Notes under the pieces: model-generated
What the model was told of the DNA's origin: nothing
The model's input: only the letters and a program-made list of their open reading frames with translations
Database searches by the model: none
From: Cardamine occulta
Taxonomy: Eukaryota; Streptophyta; Magnoliopsida; Brassicales; Brassicaceae
Assembly (NCBI GenBank): GCA_028015245.1
Contig: CM051385.1
Location: forward strand, 17,042,447-17,106,446
DNA length: 64,000 nucleotides
Reading direction: 5' to 3'
Made by a program: the position numbers and the translations under genes
Shown here: positions 60,764 to 64,000 of the stretch, one piece after another
How the letters are laid out: every line of letters starts with the position of its first letter
Numbering within the stretch: position 1 is the first letter of the stretch

Positions 60764-62040
60764 TGTTAACCCATATTCTATCGATTACTAATCATTGTTT
60801 TGATATTTATTTTGAGTATTTTATTGAGTAAAGTGTGCTTTTAGTAATTATCAAGTCTTCACAGGTTTCGAGACGTTCTGGAGTAAAGGAAGAGTTTTGG
60901 ATCATATTGAATGCTTGGAGATGGAGGATCACACATAGTCAACAGAAGTTTGGCCCCCTACAGAAATTTCCCACTGTTAGATCGTCCTCATGGAGGATGT
61001 TAGCTTTCATTTTCAAGTGGTTTGAAGGAAATCTAACAGTGTAATCAAAAGTTGTGGTCAATTTACTGAAGACAGGTCAAACTGGCTTGCCACTGAAGCA
61101 GACTCGGGATGTAGTAGTACCGATCGGTACAGCTTGAGTACCGATCGGTACAGCTTGAGATGCGATTTTAGAAGCCAAACTTAATCAGAACTGATCAGAA
61201 CATATTCTCTTCACTATATAAACCTTTTATTCTAGTATCTCTCTACTCAGTTCTAAACATTGTACTCATATTTGTAACCTTTTTGGGAGAAGATCTCTAA
61301 TCCTCTTGAAAACTGGAGAAGATATATAAACTATTTTATCTTATTTGCAATTCAATTATGTGTTCTTCATATTTGATTTGTTTGTTCTCTGTTTCTATGT
61401 GTGAGTAGTTTCATCATTGGATGTTGAGTTTTCTAAGGGGAAAATCATGTAGATCTGTCCAAGGTTAACTTGGGATTGATCATATAGTTCTTCACCTAAG
61501 TTTAATATTCATGCTTAGTTTTTTTTTTTTAACCATTTAGATTCTGCATAAGTTGATTTCATCGTGACAACAAAAGTTTGTTGAATCAATCGATCTAGCC
61601 TAGATGAGTAAAGTGTCATTAGCCAATGACAGTTGATGTTACTACACTATAACATATCGAATTAGGATGTCATTGCATGCATGAATTTCTATTAACAATC
61701 GACGGTTTAGTTGCTAGGAATTTCACTGCATATATAGTTCTTACACACGAAAGCGGGATAAGTTTATATTCTTAATTTGAGTTCTATAACAGTTTGTAAC
61801 ACATTTCCATTAATTTTTGCATTCATTCTCATGAATTTCTAAGAGAATTATCACGGTCCAATGCTTTATTTAATTGAATTTAACTTGTTTTTACACTGAG
61901 TTTTCATGATAACTCCTTTGCATCTTAGCTTAGTTTAAATCATCATAATTCATTGTGTACTCTATTGATTCTTGTGGATTCGATCCCGATTGTACTACTG
62001 CGGTTGTCATTGTGCACTTGCAGTATTATTCTAGATAACA
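60764..62040 (+). mobile_element. Solo LTR, 1,277 bp
   Basis: Ends TGTTAACCC...TAGATAACA (TGTTA/TAACA inverted) are flanked by the 5-bp duplication GTATT (60759-60763 and 62041-62045). A TATA box (CTATATAAACC) lies at about 61216. The 3' part contains GTGGATTCGATCCCGATTGT, a segment typical of Athila/Tat-group LTR ends. No internal coding, so this is a solo LTR left by LTR-LTR recombination. Confidence 0.85.
61117..61151. repeat. Two copies of a perfect palindrome in the solo LTR
   Basis: GTACCGATCGGTAC (14-bp perfect palindrome) at 61117-61130 and 61138-61151, inside a 21-bp direct repeat (AGTACCGATCGGTACAGCTTG). About 70-100 bp upstream of the LTR TATA box, a position that fits an enhancer. 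Confidence 0.8.
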
Positions 62041-62045
62041 GTATT

Positions 62046-63279
62046 TAGTGGGATTAGGGAGTGGATTGAGTGGCGTTGTGGGAATCCTAGGATGGTCCTT
62101 GAGTACAAGTGTGAAGACCTTTTTCATCAACTCTTCAACACCTTTTGAGCATTTCTCTTTGAATTACAGTGAGAGAATTGCTTCAACCGATGCAAAAGGG
62201 TTAGACCGACCCTTGATATTGAATTTATATTCTACCATTCCATCAATATGCATTCAAGGTGTTAAAGTCATTGAAACGGTAGTCATTGGTGAATTGACAA
62301 GGGTGGGAGGGTAGATTTCTTTCATCTCTCTCTTGTTCTTTTCAAGAACCTTCTTAGCTTGCCCCATCCTCTTATCTTTACATCTTCTTGTATACTCATA
62401 TAATAAGGACTGTAGACATTCACCATCCAAGATTTCATCATTAAGCTTTAGAGTCTCTTGGTTCTTCATATTCACAACTTTGATCTCTTCGTGTGGCTCT
62501 TTCTTAGTTTTCATTTCTTCATGAATAATTGTTCCACAAAACTTTGTAGAGGAAGACTTGATTTGATAAGAGACCTTGGCATTCACATGGAAGAGAGACA
62601 CTCTTTTGTTTGGGAAGTCGATGCTTGTTCCTACGATGTTGAGAAAAGGAGTTCCGAGAATGAGTGAAATCTTATTGGGTTGCACCCTCTCCATAACCAT
62701 GAAGTCTGTTGGGACTAAAAAATCTCCAACCTTAAGAGGATAGTCCACAATCAACCAAAGTGGAGGTTTCGAAGAAGCATTGCCAAACATGATGGAAGAG
62801 GAATTTTGCTTCTTATCTTTGATCACTCTGCTCGCTGCCATTTCAAGTGACATTACATTCACGGTAGCTCCAGAATCACAAAAGGCATTATCGATTTCCA
62901 AATCTCCTAGAGAGCAACTTATGATGAATGTTCTCGGATCTTCAAGCTTAATAAGAACTCGCCCGGGAAATGGAAGTGGAGGCTTATAAGGAGAAGGCTT
63001 CATGCTACGGGTTCCTTCCCTTTCAACCTTCTTGGATACCTTATCCTCATCTTTAGTGCTCTTCTCCACTTTCATACCACTTTCAATACCCAAATTGCAA
63101 ACATTCGTACTATAGAGAAGTTTAAAGATTTCCTCTATGGCCTTTTCACACTCATCAACATGGAAATCATATATTTCTCTTGGGTCGCTCATGGTGTCAA
63201 CTCTATCCTCATTACTTGAGAAGAGAACATTACAAAACTCCTTGGGGTTACCCTCGGTTTTAGCGGGAAGTGAGTCCAT
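62046..63279 (-). pseudogene. Athila/Tat-like gag-protease fragment
   Basis: The minus-strand frame 63279-62254 starts MDSLPAKTEGNPKEFCNVLF. It contains a retropepsin domain: the DSGA motif in NAFCDSGATVNVMSLEMA, then ISLILGTPFLNIVG. It ends ..TTVSMTLTP. After a frameshift, coding-like sequence continues (IDGMVEYKFNIKGRSNPF, a stop, then KCSKGVEELMKK) to the solo LTR insertion at 62041. No RT or integrase is found anywhere on this strand, so the element was either non-autonomous or has lost them. Confidence 0.75.
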
Positions 63280-63392
63280 GGGCCTCTTGGATGATGAAGA
63301 AACTTAAGCAACTCGATTATCAAGGCTCTTGATATTACGTCCAGATTCTAACTTTGGTGGAAGGATGAGAATCTCATTGGAGAACGCTTAAG

Positions 63393-63758
63393 TGTAAGTG
63401 TAAGCAACCTCATGTCCCTTTTGTTGATTGGCTGTCCCCTTCTCATAATGGGATTCTCGTAGACGAAAGGATTTACTATGGAGCACTCCTCAAGAGCCCC
63501 CAAGAAGGAACTGCCCTCATGAGTTTTGATATACATTCAGAGGACTTCACTTTCATTCCGTTTCCAGTAGAAGCCACTATTGACGTTTCGAAAACTGAAT
63601 TGGTTAAATTCAAAGGCAAATTAGCTCTTGTGCTTTATCGCATCTTGTCTGGTTTCTTTGACATGTGGGTATTGGATGATTACAACAGACACTCATGGTC
63701 GAAGCACCATTTTCAAAAAAAATATTTATGTAAATATATGGTCCCAATAATATCATAA
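63393..63758 (+). pseudogene. F-box-associated (FBA) domain fragment
   Basis: The plus strand reads PHVPFVDWLSPSHNGILVDE, then IYYGALLKSPQEGTALMSFD, FTFIPFPVEATI, KFKGKLALVL and MWVLDDYNRHSWSKHHF. This is the second half of the FBA domain of the large Brassicaceae F-box family. No F-box or start codon precedes it; the Athila/Tat-like fragment begins within about 100 bp upstream. After HHF the frame leaves the family and stops at 63758. Confidence 0.75.
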
Positions 63759-63759
63759 T

Positions 63760-64000
63760 TAATAATTATATGAATTACATAATACATATATCTAAGATAA
63801 TTATATGAATACCATGTTGTTGTTTTTCTTATACGTTTCTCTAATTTTTCTTATTTGGATCTCCTATTATTTGACATTATGTTTTTTAAATGCACAAAAA
63901 TTGTAACTAATTTCAAAATAAATTTGAAACGCTAATTATTTTTCTAAGCATATAGATTCAAAATCAACTATTCTGTCTGTGTTTAACTTCATAATCTAAC
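63760..64000. other. AT-rich end of window
   Basis: No feature seen. Confidence 0.4.

Noticed and set aside
1..64000. tRNA, rRNA or other structured RNA genes
   Set aside because: None was recognised by eye on either strand. A tRNAscan or Rfam search would be needed to exclude small ones.

Overview
This is plant nuclear DNA from a member of the Brassicaceae, not prokaryotic. Four single-copy loci lie in the same order as on Arabidopsis thaliana chromosome 5 (At5g42480 to At5g42540, recalled from memory): ARC6 (10655-13793, +), a KIN-7 kinesin (18540-14140, -), BPC6 (28188-29337, +) and an XRN2-like exoribonuclease (about 42579-47026, +). The ARC6 and BPC6 proteins are very close to the Arabidopsis ones (reconstructed lengths 801 and 342 aa, the same as I recall for Arabidopsis). 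The flanks are full of transposons not expected at this locus in A. thaliana, so the source is probably a related species with a larger genome.

Layout. 1-3126: 5' part of a CACTA (En/Spm) transposon read on the minus strand. It has a broken TNP2 gene, a second intron-containing gene resembling the HROB OB-fold family, and two copies of a subterminal/promoter module. 3161-3376: a minisatellite. 4108-6249: relics of a zinc-knuckle/DUF4283 ORF, an RNase H-like piece and a GRF zinc-finger gene, all on the minus strand. 6910-9291: broken Mutator-like transposase. 10655-18540: ARC6 and the KIN-7 gene, tail to tail, with a 145-bp tandem duplication between them. 20082-26578: decayed Ty1/copia element with a solo LTR inside its gag. 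27580-29337: BPC6, with a duplicated 5' leader segment. 31523-34912: Helitron-like element. 36015-41046: complete but mutated Ty3/gypsy chromovirus with 366-bp LTRs and a perfect 5-bp target duplication. 42579-47026: XRN2-like pseudogene. 47420-53000: MITE, Helitron end, direct repeats and AT-rich DNA. 52850-63300: nest of retrotransposons (a minus-strand Athila/Tat-like element split by a Tekay-type element and by a solo LTR). 63393-63712: F-box-associated-domain fragment.

How the genes work together: they are independent nuclear genes. ARC6 acts in chloroplast division, KIN-7 proteins act in microtubule and cytokinesis processes, BPC6 is a GAGA-binding transcription factor, and XRN2 degrades nuclear RNA 5' to 3'. 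ARC6 and BPC6 look intact. The KIN-7 gene carries a nonsense codon and a lost splice acceptor in an otherwise open 1,147-codon frame. The XRN2-like gene has lost its start codon, its catalytic centre and its frame. The two dirigent genes expected between the kinesin and BPC6 were not seen; a copia element lies there instead.

Limits: splice sites, reading frames and repeats were read by eye. Transposon boundaries are firm only where a target duplication or a canonical terminus is stated.
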